Below, piece by piece: positions 30,001 through 40,983 of a DNA stretch of 64,000 bases. Each line of letters begins with the position of its first letter. The first letter of the stretch is position 1. The notes under the pieces are model-generated. The model saw only the letters and a program-made list of their open reading frames with translations, ran no database searches and was not told the origin of the DNA. The stretch comes from Phoenix dactylifera (lineage: Eukaryota; Streptophyta; Magnoliopsida; Arecales; Arecaceae): NCBI RefSeq assembly GCF_009389715.1, contig NW_024068482.1, positions 1 through 64,000 of the forward strand, written 5' to 3'. The translations under genes and the position numbers were made by a program.

Positions 30001-31553
30001 CTGCCTTATGGGAAGCACATGAGAACTTAAGGTCTGGTCCCAGTTCAGGTACTATGTAATGACTGCATTTGAACCAGTATTTTACTAAACATCATTTGCT
30101 TATTTGCAAACCATGCATCCGACAGGTAATCAGTCTTAGCAGGTTTAAGTTTATTTTTTTAGCTAAACTGAGAGAAATCGTGCATTATTGAAGAAGAACA
30201 ATTGTATCTCCTCAGACAGCTTTAGAATTATGGGATGATAAGACCAGATTACTTACTAATTTGTATCAAACCATTTGGTCATTTCCATAGCAGGTAGAGT
30301 GGCATCACCCCTGGCCATAGAGAAATAAACATCAAATCCTATCTCACCTCCAGTCCATCCATATCTGTGAGGTACTGCACCAAGCATGACAGTCGTATCT
30401 AAGATGTGATCATAGTATGAAAAGGTATTGGAGGGAATGAACTTGGTTCCTGCATCAGCCATTTGTTTCCAGATGGACATGCGCAAATCCTTGGCAACCT
30501 TTTCCAGATCCTCAGCACTGCTCCTTCCATCCCAAAAAGACTCTAAAGCAAATTTAAGCTCTCTCTTTGGACCAATGCGGGGATAGCCGACAATATGTGA
30601 AGCCACAGCTCTAACACGGCCTATTTGAATGAAACTAGAAGCAAGCTTATATAGTTAGAAAAAAATTATAAATGATATACTCAGAAGTACTTTAGATAAC
30701 TGTGTAACATCCAGTAATACTGCTAAGCCAGCTTTTCCCTCCGGAAAGAACAGTGAATTGGTTAAGATTTTTTTTTTTGGAAAAAAAAGACATATCTATA
30801 TGGATTAACAAGTAAACGCTCTCTGAAACATATAGATACATCACCAAGGAAAACATCAATTAATATTTTGATCAGAAGTTGCTTATTATACATTATTACA
30901 TTGAAGATAATAACACCAGCAGGGCAGGAGGAAAACTGTAAGCATGGATTCAAGCATCTGGTGACAGAGCATCAAAATTCATCAAAAATAAAATAAAATC
31001 CAACATGATAGCAAATCAGAAATCATGAAACACAAGGCATCAGCAACCTTGATATTAACAAAAAATAGGGCATCATAACTGCACAAAAAAAAACCTACAG
31101 TTAGCCATATAAGAAAGCATATCGCCAAACCGGCAAAACACAGTTCTGAACTACAAACTAGAGCTAACAATTATAGATTGTCAAACCACAAGCCTTCTAG
31201 GTGAACAAAATGTGTTGACGAATCTAAAACCTAGTTTACTCGCATGAAACCTTATAGATTACCAAAAAGTGATGAGAGGTGCAATAGAAATGATCGAAGA
31301 CAAGTTTCTCCACAAGAATCAAATTTGTGGCTTTGAACTCTCGGGACGATGATAGAAAGCGGAAGAACAGCGCATCCGATCGACTGAAGCAAAAAGCGCG
31401 AAGTGCGAAGGGAGTATCTTACCTCGGGCGGCGGAGGCGGCGGGAAAGATTAAGAAGGGAGGGGAAAGCGGGGGACGAGGAGGAGGAGGAGGAGCCAGGG
31501 AGCAGAACGGAGGAGAGAAGCGAGGGTTTGTATATCGTAGGGACCGACAGCAT
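24018..31553 (-). CDS. Cobalamin-independent methionine synthase, plastid-type (MetE family)
   Basis: 819 codons in 14 exons: 31553-31423, 30634-30257, 30062-29975, 29858-29731, 29639-29448, 28041-27839, 27568-27405, 27329-27249, 27161-26995, 26630-26525, 26399-26149, 26062-25990, 25112-24984, 24386-24018. Phases agree throughout. The enzyme transfers the methyl of 5-methyltetrahydrofolate (polyglutamate) to homocysteine, making methionine. Exon 1 encodes a Ser/Leu/Arg-rich plastid transit peptide ([15 protein letters not shown]...SRRLRRP). It joins exon 2 at [20 protein letters not shown], so the position that is Met1 in cytosolic isoforms is Val (GTG) here. Zinc ligands H701, C703, E725 and C787 are present (THMC, IE, NPDCGLK), 54 ahead of the cytosolic numbering. 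Length and layout match the plastid isoform (MS3-like) of Arabidopsis as I recall it. The last acceptor is duplicated (see 24366-24535). Confidence 0.94.
24366..24535. repeat. 85-bp tandem duplication copying the last splice acceptor of methionine synthase
   Basis: Copy 1 is 24366-24450 and copy 2 is 24451-24535. Both contain, on minus, CTGCAG or GTGCAG followed by ATCCATACACATATGTGCTA, that is the acceptor and the first bases of exon 14. The real exon starts at 24386; the copy offers an equal AG at 24472 with exon start 24471. Using it would insert 85 nt and meet an in-frame TGA after 15 codons, before the final Cys zinc ligand. Confidence 0.85.
28110..29447. repeat. AT-rich repetitive insertion in methionine synthase intron 5
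   Basis: Most of this 1.4-kb intron is made of degenerate GATATCCAGATCC / GATACAAGT / GGATATGG words in both orientations. A GGGGCTGAAAACAG motif near 28150 and CCATTTTCAGTCC near 29433 (with a second ATTTTCAGCCC near 29148) look like inverted ends, one duplicated. This suggests a decayed DNA transposon or nested pair. I cannot place target duplications. Confidence 0.4.
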
Positions 31554-31644
31554 TGTTTCTCTCTCTTTCTTTCGTTCGTAGATCCTTTTGTCGGTACTCG
31601 GTAGGTCAAGATTTGGTCCGTGAGGTTGACGCGACTTCCTGCGA

Positions 31645-31653
31645 TTTTATATA
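31645..31653 (-). promoter_or_regulatory. TATA box of methionine synthase
   Basis: TATATAAAA on minus, 92 bp upstream of the transit-peptide ATG (31553). The expected start site, about 30 bp downstream near 31615, gives a leader of about 60 bp, which supports exon 1 as drawn. Confidence 0.65.
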
Positions 31654-31704
31654 CACCGAGGTCCCTATACGAACCTAGTTCTTGAACTGTCGGTTGTCCA
31701 CTGC

Positions 31705-31719
31705 AACCCTAACCCTAAC
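31705..31719. promoter_or_regulatory. Short telomere-like repeat (telo-box) upstream of methionine synthase
   Basis: AACCCTAACCCTAAC, two and a half units, about 55 bp upstream of the TATA box. Plant promoters of strongly expressed housekeeping genes often carry AAACCCTA boxes. A functional role here is inference. Confidence 0.35.
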
Positions 31720-33874
31720 TGCTCTCTATATTGGATCCCTCCCTCCATCTTTCTTTCATCCGAGCTTCAATTTTTGGCATCAAAATCTTATCTTTCCGGT
31801 TTTCATCTATGGTTCTTGCCACGGTGAGCCTTCCTCCAGGTCTTCTTGGATGCCGTTTAGCCGTTGAAGGATAAAGCTTTTTTGTCTTCCTCTTCTTCCT
31901 GTTTTCTCTTTTCTCCTCCAAAGATTTGACCTTTTTCCTTTCCTCATTCACCTTATTTTGCTGGGATTTCCAATGTCCCTGATCTTTTTTTTTCCACAAA
32001 AAAAAAAAAAAATCTCCTTTTATGATATGTTTCTGTCACTTAATCAGGGGATTTTATGCTTGGTGTTTTTTTTTTTATGCAAATACAGTTGTTAGACTTT
32101 GCAAGTATCACGACAACGGTAATAAATGTCTTTTTTAACAAGTGGTTATCAGGGCAAGATGAGAAGGAACTCATGATGTTCAGGTATGACATGTTTGCTG
32201 ATAGATACTTTTTTTTTTTTTGGCTTTGTAAATTTTGAATAAAAGAAGCAGTTTTGATTTATTTATTTCTTCAGCAAGTTTTTATGTATTGGAGTAATAT
32301 TTTGTGCATTTTTTTTCATGGCAAATCCAATGTGGGTCACTCCATTAAATATTTTCCTTTTTATCAAATAATTGAACTGTGGATACATCTTTAGGGATTT
32401 CATATGTGGGGGTTAGCTAGCACATACATACATGCATACATATATATAGACATACTAATGTTTCCTTTGTATATTGGGACTAATTAACTCTTCCAAGCTG
32501 GATTTCTTTTAAATTTGTATCCTTATCTTGTAATAAAATTGAATGAGTCTACCTTCTTACTTTTGTATGCACCAGTAGTAAATTTTTTGGTAGAGTATGC
32601 ACTAGTAGTTGAAATTAATTTTATTATGCTTATTGTTTAGCCTTCATACCAGCTGCATTTAGAACCTTGTGTAATCATTGGTTATCCATGGTATCTCCTT
32701 ACACCTTCCCACTTCTTGGGGAACAAAGCTGAGCCATTTATGAGCATCCAACAAAACATTATTATCTTGTTCAGGATGGTCACTGACATTTCTGCAATTT
32801 TCCATCCTTTTTTTGTTTTACAATCTATCCTATTAATTGAATCTGTTCCATGAGTATGGGCAAGAACTTGTCTTTACATGTTTGTAAGCAGTGCATCTAC
32901 AGATTCTACACCTTTCTCAAAAATTGTCCTTTCTTTTTGGAGCTTGATGGCAATATATGCTGAATTTAGCATGCAAGAACTAGTTATACTTCAGAATCAC
33001 CCTTGTCGTGAATCTGACGATGTGGTTGCGTTCATTCCATTTCTTCAAACCATCTGTTCTGATGCATCTGAAAGTCACAGAAGAGAGCCACACAGAAAAT
33101 AAGTTCTTCCCTGAGTTTCAAACAAGCCTTTTAACTTACAGATTGATGGTGACGATAATCTTTAAGGAAGTAAAGGTACGAAAACCTTTTTCATAACTTT
33201 CTTTACTGGAGCAATATCTGGCATTTCTATATATCCTGACACTGCAAGGCCGGGATCCAGCTGGGAAACAAGCCCATATTGGGGGTTCAGGCTTTAACTT
33301 GGTTGGCTAACTGGGGAGTTAGAAAAAGATGGCTTAGTGCTCCTTTTGAACAAACTAGCTTATGTCTGTGCTTTGACTAAACCTATGGAACCTGTTTGGC
33401 GAAGGGATTTCAACTAACTTAAGTCATCCTGGAGTGTCTATATGCGAACATTTATTTATTTATGATTTATTTTTGGCAGCACCAGAGCCCAAATTTAGCT
33501 AGGTGTTTTCCTTACTACTCTGTCAGAACAAGTCTACTTCAGTGATCCAAATAATAAACTATTATTGATTTTGAGCTCAGATCCATCCGCACAGTGATAC
33601 CAATATTATCCTAGTATCCAAACATTAGGTACCATGTAAGCATATAATACATATCCAGGAGGATACATTCTTAAAGTACTCCTGGGTCTTATTCATATCG
33701 CTTGCTAGCACCAAGGAAAGAAACATTGTGCCAAGCAATTGGAAAGTGCGAGATGATTGTATGTATGATACAAGACAAAATCACCTCGCATAATTTTCAG
33801 ATCTCTCTCTCTCTCCCTGTCTCTTCCTCCATTAGTCTCTCTCTCACTCTATCCCTCAAGGTCTTCCTTTTAGG
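31720..33874. other. Spacer, nothing recognised
   Basis: 2.1 kb between the methionine synthase promoter and the AP2 gene stop. Short ORFs (for example 32878-33102 plus) have no family motif. There are several poly-T runs and a CT-rich patch (33802-33845) next to the AP2 3' end. Confidence 0.5.
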
Positions 33875-36800
33875 CTATTGCAGTAAGGCCATACTCACTA
33901 CACCATTCCATATTGACTGCTCACTCTGATCATAGTAAGAAACACTCTCCTGTAGCTCAATTCTTCGTCCGTTGTCACCATCTGGGGAGTAACCATATGG
34001 CATATCAGCAATTCCTTCATAAAGGATCCCCTGGTATTCAATGTCAGCTCCCATCTGTTGTTTCCAATCCTTCATTTCCTCCTCAAGCTCTTCAGTGAGT
34101 GCCCTAGAATTCTTCTCCATAAGTTGCCTAAACATTGAGGACTTCAGTAGGAGGCTTAGAGCAGTAGGGGAAGACTTGCTGCTTGAGCTACTGCCAGGAA
34201 ACTCATGATGTACAAACTCTTCCTTACATGATGAGATCACATTCTCTGCGACCAAGGGGCTGCAGTGCGAGAGTGTTTCAGATTCGGCTGATGAAAAGAG
34301 GTTGGTGGGTGGTTGCACTGCATGAGCTTCACCATTGACATGTTGCTCTTGGGTAATTTTCAAGGCATTGGTGGCCCCTGGCCTTAGCCATCTGATGTAT
34401 GTACTCAGGTCAAAATTGGTCACAGCATTGATCCCTCTATACTCAATTGCTGCAATGTCATATGCACGAGCTGCTTCCTCTTGCGTACCTGCAACAATTA
34501 TAGTACTTTCATATGTTTTTATTTGGAGGTCAAGAGGTAGTAGTACATGAGAGTTGTTGAAGTTGCGGTGCTTACTGTAAGTGCCAAGATAGAGGTACTT
34601 GTTTCCGAAAACCCTTCCAATCCTTGCTTCCCACCTTCCATTGTGATGGTGCCTGCAATTTTTCCAATTTGTTTGGTTGTTAAAATTTCTTATTAATGAG
34701 CTTAAGCTTGAAAAGAATAGATATACTCTGTTCATGAATTTGTACCTTGCAACTCCCCGGTATTTGGACAAACCTCGTGAAAAACCACTACTATGCCTGT
34801 TATCGAACCAAATAATGCAAGGTAAAGGAGCAAAATTCTGACAATTTAAGGGCTTTGTAAGTTTCTAGAGCTCACAAAATGAGCAGGATCTTAATACCTT
34901 CTTATTGAGGCCAGATACTCTTCTTTAGTCACATTCTGCATTATTTGTATCTCATTTTCATAGTCAGAAACCTGAAATCATTTTCCCTTCCGTTAAAATC
35001 TTGGAATAGAAACACATATTTTTATATTTATTTTATGTATCCACAAGCATACAGGAGATGAAGAAGCATGAATTTTTAGCTGTTCATCAGGAAACATGAA
35101 TTTTTCCACATAGGTAATATGTTAAACTTTTTGATTGGTACAATCTGTCTAAAATAACTATCAAAAGACTTTGTAAGCAGAAGACAGACAGGAAAATAAC
35201 AGGTGGATTGGGTTTTCTTTGGAATTAACTTGACAAGCATATGAAAATGAAAGCAATGAAGCAATGAACCATTACAATATTGCATATTGAGTAGAGTGTT
35301 GCAAAGTCCTCTAGATCAAGTGATCCATCAATTATGTTTCATGAAGTCAACGGAACTAGCAAAGCTTTGATTTGTGAACTTGATGTAAAGATAATTGTCA
35401 TATTAATTCTTTATAATCAGGAACAAGAGTTAATAAGTTGTGTTATATGTTGAGAATTGCCACGACTCACAGCATGAACATCATTCCAAAACTTTCCAAT
35501 TTTTCTAAGGAAAAAAAGAAAATAAACTGGAGACTACTTATCAAATGCCTACATTGATGTTCTATATCATAATTCCACAAAATATTTCATGTGATTCAGT
35601 TAGATGTCCTAAATTAAATTCCAGTAATGAATCTGAAATGTTTCCCAATTGTCAGTAATCATTTTAAGATGATACCCTTGCCTCCATAGTATCTTGTAGT
35701 AAGCTCGATGTTGATTTTCTATTTGTCTCTGTGTTCATGTGCATGTGAATGTTTATATGTTTCATATATAGAATACAAATAGAGATGAAAATATCATGTG
35801 AGTCTCCTAAGGTAATAGTTTCTAAAAGCCAAATAACTTAAAACTGTAGTTATCAGCTGCTATGCATAATCCAAATGCCAAAGTATTGAAATGGTCATGG
35901 TGTCATATAGGGTATGATTAATAACCCCAAATTTGGAATTTGTTATCTGTTAGGATTAGTGTTAGATACATCAGGCCCTATGTCGGCCAAATATATAATT
36001 CAGTTGAAAAAGTTTGCGCATATCATCAACTGATATGTCTGCCAAATATAAGAACTGCTTCAAGTGATTGTTTGATCAATTTTTTCCTCCTGGTCTTCTA
36101 TTAAGTAAAATTATGTGCTTCATATTCCCTCAAATGAAACTATGTTGTTTATGACGATCCCAAATTTACTTCCTTTCCTTCTATTTTTTTGACGGAAAAG
36201 ATGAGATTGGGAATCCAATCCACTTATTCCATAAAGAAAAATCATCCAACTTACTCAAGATCCTGATGTAGTCAAAGCTTTAGCAATTAAGATGGGAGGA
36301 AGTTTTTCATCGATGACATACCGGGAAGTTTGTGATGGTGGTAGGCCCCCAGTACTTGAGTGCAGCAAGGTCATAAGCTCTTGCTGCTGCTTCTTCCTCA
36401 TCATAAGCTCCAAGGTAAACTGTTTGAATCAACATAATTTTCGGGAACAAATGATTTAAATACATGTAAGGCTTGCTAAAGAAACAAGGTAAAAGACACA
36501 GAAAGGGACATATAAAAAATCTTGCCTTGTTTTCCCTTCTTCCTCTGTGTGGTATTCCATGACCCTTTGTCCCACAAATGGGCTTCAAAACGGCCTGTCC
36601 ATATGTGCCTGCATGATCGCTTGCTGTTGGTTAAAGAATGGCAAGGAATAAAAGAATGCAAATAAGTTGTCACACATGAATTTATTTTGCTCTCGAATTT
36701 TGAAATTGGTGCTTGAACCTTAAGACAATGTTGGCTCTTGATATATGTTATTGCTCTCATGCCTCTAGGCTATTTTGTATGCAAGGACTGATTTACAGAC

Positions 36801-37072
36801 ATATGAGTTATAATTACTGCAGACTTATTATTTGACTATCAACCATACCTGCTAACCCCGCGAAACCTTGAACTTCTTTTAACAGTGCTGCTGGTAGCAG
36901 GCTGATCAATGATCTCCCCATTGGCATCAGCTGCAATGGCCGGCGACGCAGGCTCTCGCCTCCTCCTCTTGATGCGCTTGACCGTCGGACTGCTGTCCTG
37001 TGGATGGGTTGCCATGGCAGTTAGTTGCCTTCCGCTGCTGTTAACCTCACTTTTCACCAACATCACATCCAT
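33875..37072 (-). CDS. Double AP2-domain transcription factor, WRINKLED type (WRI3/WRI4-like)
   Basis: 406 codons in seven exons: 37072-36849, 36608-36526, 36419-36322, 34971-34898, 34796-34746, 34652-34576, 34488-33875; phases agree. A nuclear DNA-binding protein; relatives activate fatty acid and cuticular wax genes. A basic region (KRIKRRRRE) is followed by AP2 repeat 1 ([20 protein letters not shown] ... [20 protein letters not shown]), the linker ([19 protein letters not shown]), and AP2 repeat 2 ([51 protein letters not shown]). The YIRWL ending fits WRI3/4 better than WRI1 (YIDRL). An acidic tail follows. Oddities: intron 2 starts with GC, not GT (CAAG|GCAAGA); the VYL residues are not a separate mini-exon; repeat 1 has HIW where relatives have HRW. 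The start is the first ATG after the TATA box; an in-frame GTG at 37141 is too close to the cap site. Confidence 0.9.
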
Positions 37073-37166
37073 GCCTTCCCTTCCTACCTCTGCAAGGTGG
37101 TGCAAGATGAATGGGCAAGCCTTAAGCTTTGGAGACTTCACAAGGACTAGTCACAAATGCATGCGT

Positions 37167-37175
37167 GTTTATATA
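37167..37175 (-). promoter_or_regulatory. TATA box of the AP2 gene
   Basis: TATATAAAC on minus, 95 bp upstream of ATG 37072; the leader would begin near 37140. Confidence 0.6.
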
Positions 37176-38545
37176 TGCAAGTCTGTGGCTCGTGGTTTTG
37201 TTCTGTTGTGTGATTAATGAGACAGAGGCGACGATGATTTCAGGACCATTCCAGGCCAAAACCCAGTTGTCCTAACTCTGCCTGCCAGCCCAAGCACCAC
37301 AAGGTGTGCTTTTTATCCTCTTGAGCAAGGTCAAAAACTGAATGAAACCGGTTCGATATGTTCATCTTTGGTTGGCCATTCATCTCCATGTCCATTTGCC
37401 CTTGAGTGGTTTTTTCCATTTGGTCTGCTGGGTTTGTAGATTCCTCTTGGATTGAGAAAAGAAAAGACTGATAACAAGGGCATTGATATGGATTTATGTC
37501 TCTTCATTTTAGACATTGGAGTGTTGAGTGACTTCTAGACTAAAATTGTTGTATTATCTTCCTCACTTCTCCTAAATATATCCTCTTTAGTCTGAGAATT
37601 TATGCTGTTACCTATTTGATCCCTATGTATCAGTGGAAAATGGTGAATACAGCATAAATGGTATTGGCCTTTTTTTTTTTCTTTTTTCAAGCTTGGGGAT
37701 GGTGTGCACTGTGTACTGCTACCATGCCTAGGACGATCTTGGTTACTTTGTTGCGGTTGGAGAAAGCATTCGTTGATTATGTGGTCTCAGGCAAAAGAAT
37801 GATTGATCTTTTGTGCGAAAGGATGTTTGATCTTTTTTCACGATATCAACTACTGAATCGTGTCATAGAACTCGAGGCACTCTAATATTTGGCTTGCATA
37901 GATTTCGAAGCAGTTATTGCATGATCCAACAGTTGACGTAACAGAAGTAGGTGAACCATTCTTTTGCATCAAAGATGCAACCTGCACCCTGATCGTGTGA
38001 GCCCCTCGAGATTTTTAACAAACATCACTGTCCTTGTATCATTCCTTTTCTCAGAGTATAAAAAAAAAAAATCCTTTTGTCCAGTTCCTTTTGTCTCTAA
38101 TGCCAAACTCCGATAACAATTTTATGTACTTAAATTTTAGAAGATGGATGAGAAGGTGAAGTAGAGACGGCTCTGCCGAGCTATAAGAGAAGACGACAAT
38201 TAGATTAATCCAAGCTAAAACTGGCTATCACGGCAGCGCAAGACAAGAAGTGGAGAGAGTTGTGAAGCGTGAGCCATGGGCTGTAAATTGTCTCGTGGGA
38301 TGGAGGCGGAGTTGAGCTTGCTTGGAGCCGAGGCAGGACCCCAAGGGTAGGCACATGTAACGACGAAGGTGATCCCTTGGCCAATTCGCCCATCTAACTC
38401 TTGTAGGAGGTTTGAGGAATGGGACCTCCTTGTAGTGGCAGGTCAATTTTCTCCGCGAAAGTTGTGTGATTTTGTTTCTGGTCGATGTTTCCAATAGATT
38501 CCATCCTGCGTGGTACGCCTAGGAGAGACACGAATTACTTCTTTC
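37176..38545. other. AP2 gene upstream region, nothing else recognised
   Basis: 1.4 kb with no gene or repeat that I can name. It probably carries the AP2 promoter on minus. Confidence 0.5.
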
Positions 38546-38880
38546 TTTTTTTTTTTTAATACAACAGATGATTTATACATTTTTAGTATGAATACATCTA
38601 AAAAAATCAAAAAATAAAAAGTCTCAAATCGCTCTACATAACTCTCTCTTACTAATTCAAAGAGTTCCTCCAGAGTGATCAGCTACATACGAGGCTACTC
38701 AGTTCGGAGCTTCATTGGCCTTTCTGTAGATATACTTGGCTTGGAAGACAACGTCTCCATCTACTATGGCCCAAACAATGAATTTATTGTACGATACATC
38801 ATACCGGGCAGGTCAGTGTACTTCGCCAATTTTGATCGAATGCTTGGTGCGCTGTCATATGGAAAAGGCTACAAAGTATA
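38546..38880 (-). pseudogene. L1-type LINE 3' end, fragment 1
   Basis: A T-run at 38546-38557 is the poly(A) tail read from plus. On minus the RNase H C-terminus is visible as DGDVVFQAKYIYRKANEAPN, stop, VASYVADHSGGTL, stop. It aligns with the second LINE at 39781 (VFREANGAADWVAAFAAHHS). The expected D-W is broken by a stop, so it is dead. Confidence 0.7.
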
Positions 38881-39780
38881 GAAAAAAAATGTGCCTTCTT
38901 GTTCTTTAAGCCCCATAACCTACCCTCTTGCGACGAGGACCATTTTATTTGGTGTGTCGATGGAATTATTGGTTAGACCAGATCTACCAGTTTAGCAGTG
39001 CACTAATCCAACCATAAAGAAACATGCTTGTATTACTCCCTTTCCTTCTGTTTCATTTTTTGTCAGTGTTCCTTTTTCCTTCCTATGTGTATTCCTTCTT
39101 GGTTAGACTGGTTTACCGCTGAGCTGGTAGACCTGATCCAACCAATAATTTTTTGTTGTATAGGGATGTTTGACTTAGCCACATGCATAAGACTAGTATT
39201 GTTTTTTCTTTTTTACCTCTACTTTTACAATTTTTTCCTCATTTTATTTCCTCAGACCTTGCATAACATGCACAAACAGGAGAGGAAGGCATACATGAAT
39301 TCTTCTGGTTTTTTATTTTTTTCAGATTAATGTTTCTCTGACTTATTCTTTATAAATGAACTAATCCAAAAATATTCAATTTTTATCAAAATATAAATCC
39401 AAAAATATTTGTGAATTATGCACAAGTAATTCAGGTAATCTTTATATGCTGTTACTTAATGATGCCAAGTTCCTCATGCCATCATTTGCTATTCGTCCCT
39501 CTCACGTAACTGTTTTTGGGTAAATAAATATATAAATATTACAATATGTTAAATTTTTAGTTTTGCTGTATTTATTTTTTAACTTTAGCTATTGAAATGA
39601 TTTCCAAACTTTTGATGAATTTATCAGACTTTTATTTTTGAAATTCCATATCTTTACATCCATTTTTGCACTCACAACTATCATTAGGATACAGTCTTTG
39701 GAGAGAATAACTGGATTCATGAGTCTGCGGTCCTTGACCACTAATAAGTGAAGAAGAGTGGGGATGGTAAAAATGTGGCC
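38881..39780. other. AT-rich spacer, nothing recognised
   Basis: About 0.9 kb between two LINE ends; there are only short shadow ORFs. Confidence 0.5.
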
Positions 39781-40983
39781 TTTTTTTTTTTTTTGCTGAA
39801 AACAGATTTTCATACAATACGTGTACGAATACATCTGATAAAGTCAAAAAACACTAACTCGCGGAGTGTCAATGGCAGCTCCCCCTCCTCTGCCCAAAAG
39901 GTGTACCCTGAATGATGAGCCGCAAAGGCAGCCACCCAATCGGCCGCCCCATTGGCTTCTCTAAATACATGTTTGGCCTGGACGGCTACCCCATCCCTCT
40001 TCGTCATCCCTATATCCCGAACCAAGGGGTGGTCTGTGCTCTCAACCCCTCAGCCCCTCCTGGATCCATCCGATGACTGTGGCTGAATCGCCCTCCAGGA
40101 TAATCGAGCCGGCCTACAACATCTGCCTTGCATGTCGAAAACCCGCCCAAGCAGTTCGCAGCTCTGCCCCGGGGACCGATGTGCCGAACAACTGGCAGCC
40201 ACTTGCTGCCACCACTCTGGAGTGCGGGTCCCGCACCACCCCGTGTGCCTCCATCCAGTACCGATCTATCAAAGTTGACCTTGAGGAAACTCGGGGATGG
40301 AGGTTTTCAGGTGAAAAACACCATCTGAGGAGCTGCCTGAGGAGAGAGGGAACCCCAGGTGTCCCGAGCTGTCAAAGGTCCATCTGAAGAAGGCCTGATT
40401 TCCAATGCCTGTACTCGAGCGAACTCCGCAACAAACCTCGGTGACACCCTGCGCTCGCCGAAGGTGTGGGCATTCCTTGCCAGCCAGATCTGATGTGCTG
40501 TGCAAGTCACTCTGATAACCTCCTGACATGTCTGAGGGCGGGCCAACTACTGCCGTATCATCTGTAAAAACGAAAGCCTCCCACACCAGGCCTCCTGCGG
40601 GATCCCTGCCCATTGCCATGCCGACCTTACCTACGTACACTAGAGGAGCACGTGGTCCACCGACTCCTTAGCACTGCATGTCCCGCACTCCGCTGGGATC
40701 CCCCAACCACACCTGCTCAGCACTGCTCTTGTTGGAAGGCGGTCCCACGCCACCTTCCATAAGAAGAGTGCCGCCCTCGGGTGAAGCCCCAACCTCCAGA
40801 TCCAAGTGCAGTCCTGCCCCGGCTCATGCTCCTGCTAGATAACACGAGAAAGGTCTCTCAGTCTGACACTGGACCAACAAGAGGTGCCCCAAACCCTGAC
40901 ATCTGGCCCCCCACATCCTGGTACCGGAAGAGACCAGATCCTCTTAGCTAGGTGTCCTCCGAACAACTGTCGTAGTCTGGCAT
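39781..40983 (-). pseudogene. L1-type LINE, 5'-truncated copy with zf-RVT and RNase H remains
   Basis: The tail is the T-run at 39781-39794. Going up on minus from the tail: RNase H C-terminus (HVFREANGAADWVAAFAAHH, 39810-40025); ARNAHTFGERRVSPRFVAEF (40400-40470); the zf-RVT zinc domain TWIWRLGLHPRAALFLWKVA ... LPTRAVLSRCGWGIPAECGT C ... ESVDHVLL (40650-40830); and the RT-to-zf linker RLRQLFGGHLAKRIWSLPVP (40870-40990). Several frame breaks and stops show it is inactive. Its 5' side ends exactly where the Athila LTR begins (40984). Confidence 0.8.

Noticed and set aside
30256-30606. Methionine synthase start at 30606
   Set aside because: The codon is GTG. An upstream exon with ATG, transit peptide and matching phase explains the frame.
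32878-33196. Possible small gene (74- and 62-codon ORFs)
   Set aside because: There is no motif, no consistent splice sites and no conserved neighbourhood; left as spacer.
37072-37141. Upstream start of the AP2 gene at 37141
   Set aside because: The codon is GTG and lies about where transcription should begin after the TATA box at 37167-37175. ATG 37072 is the first good start.
38675-38881. 68-codon plus ORF
   Set aside because: It is the antisense of the LINE RNase H fragment.
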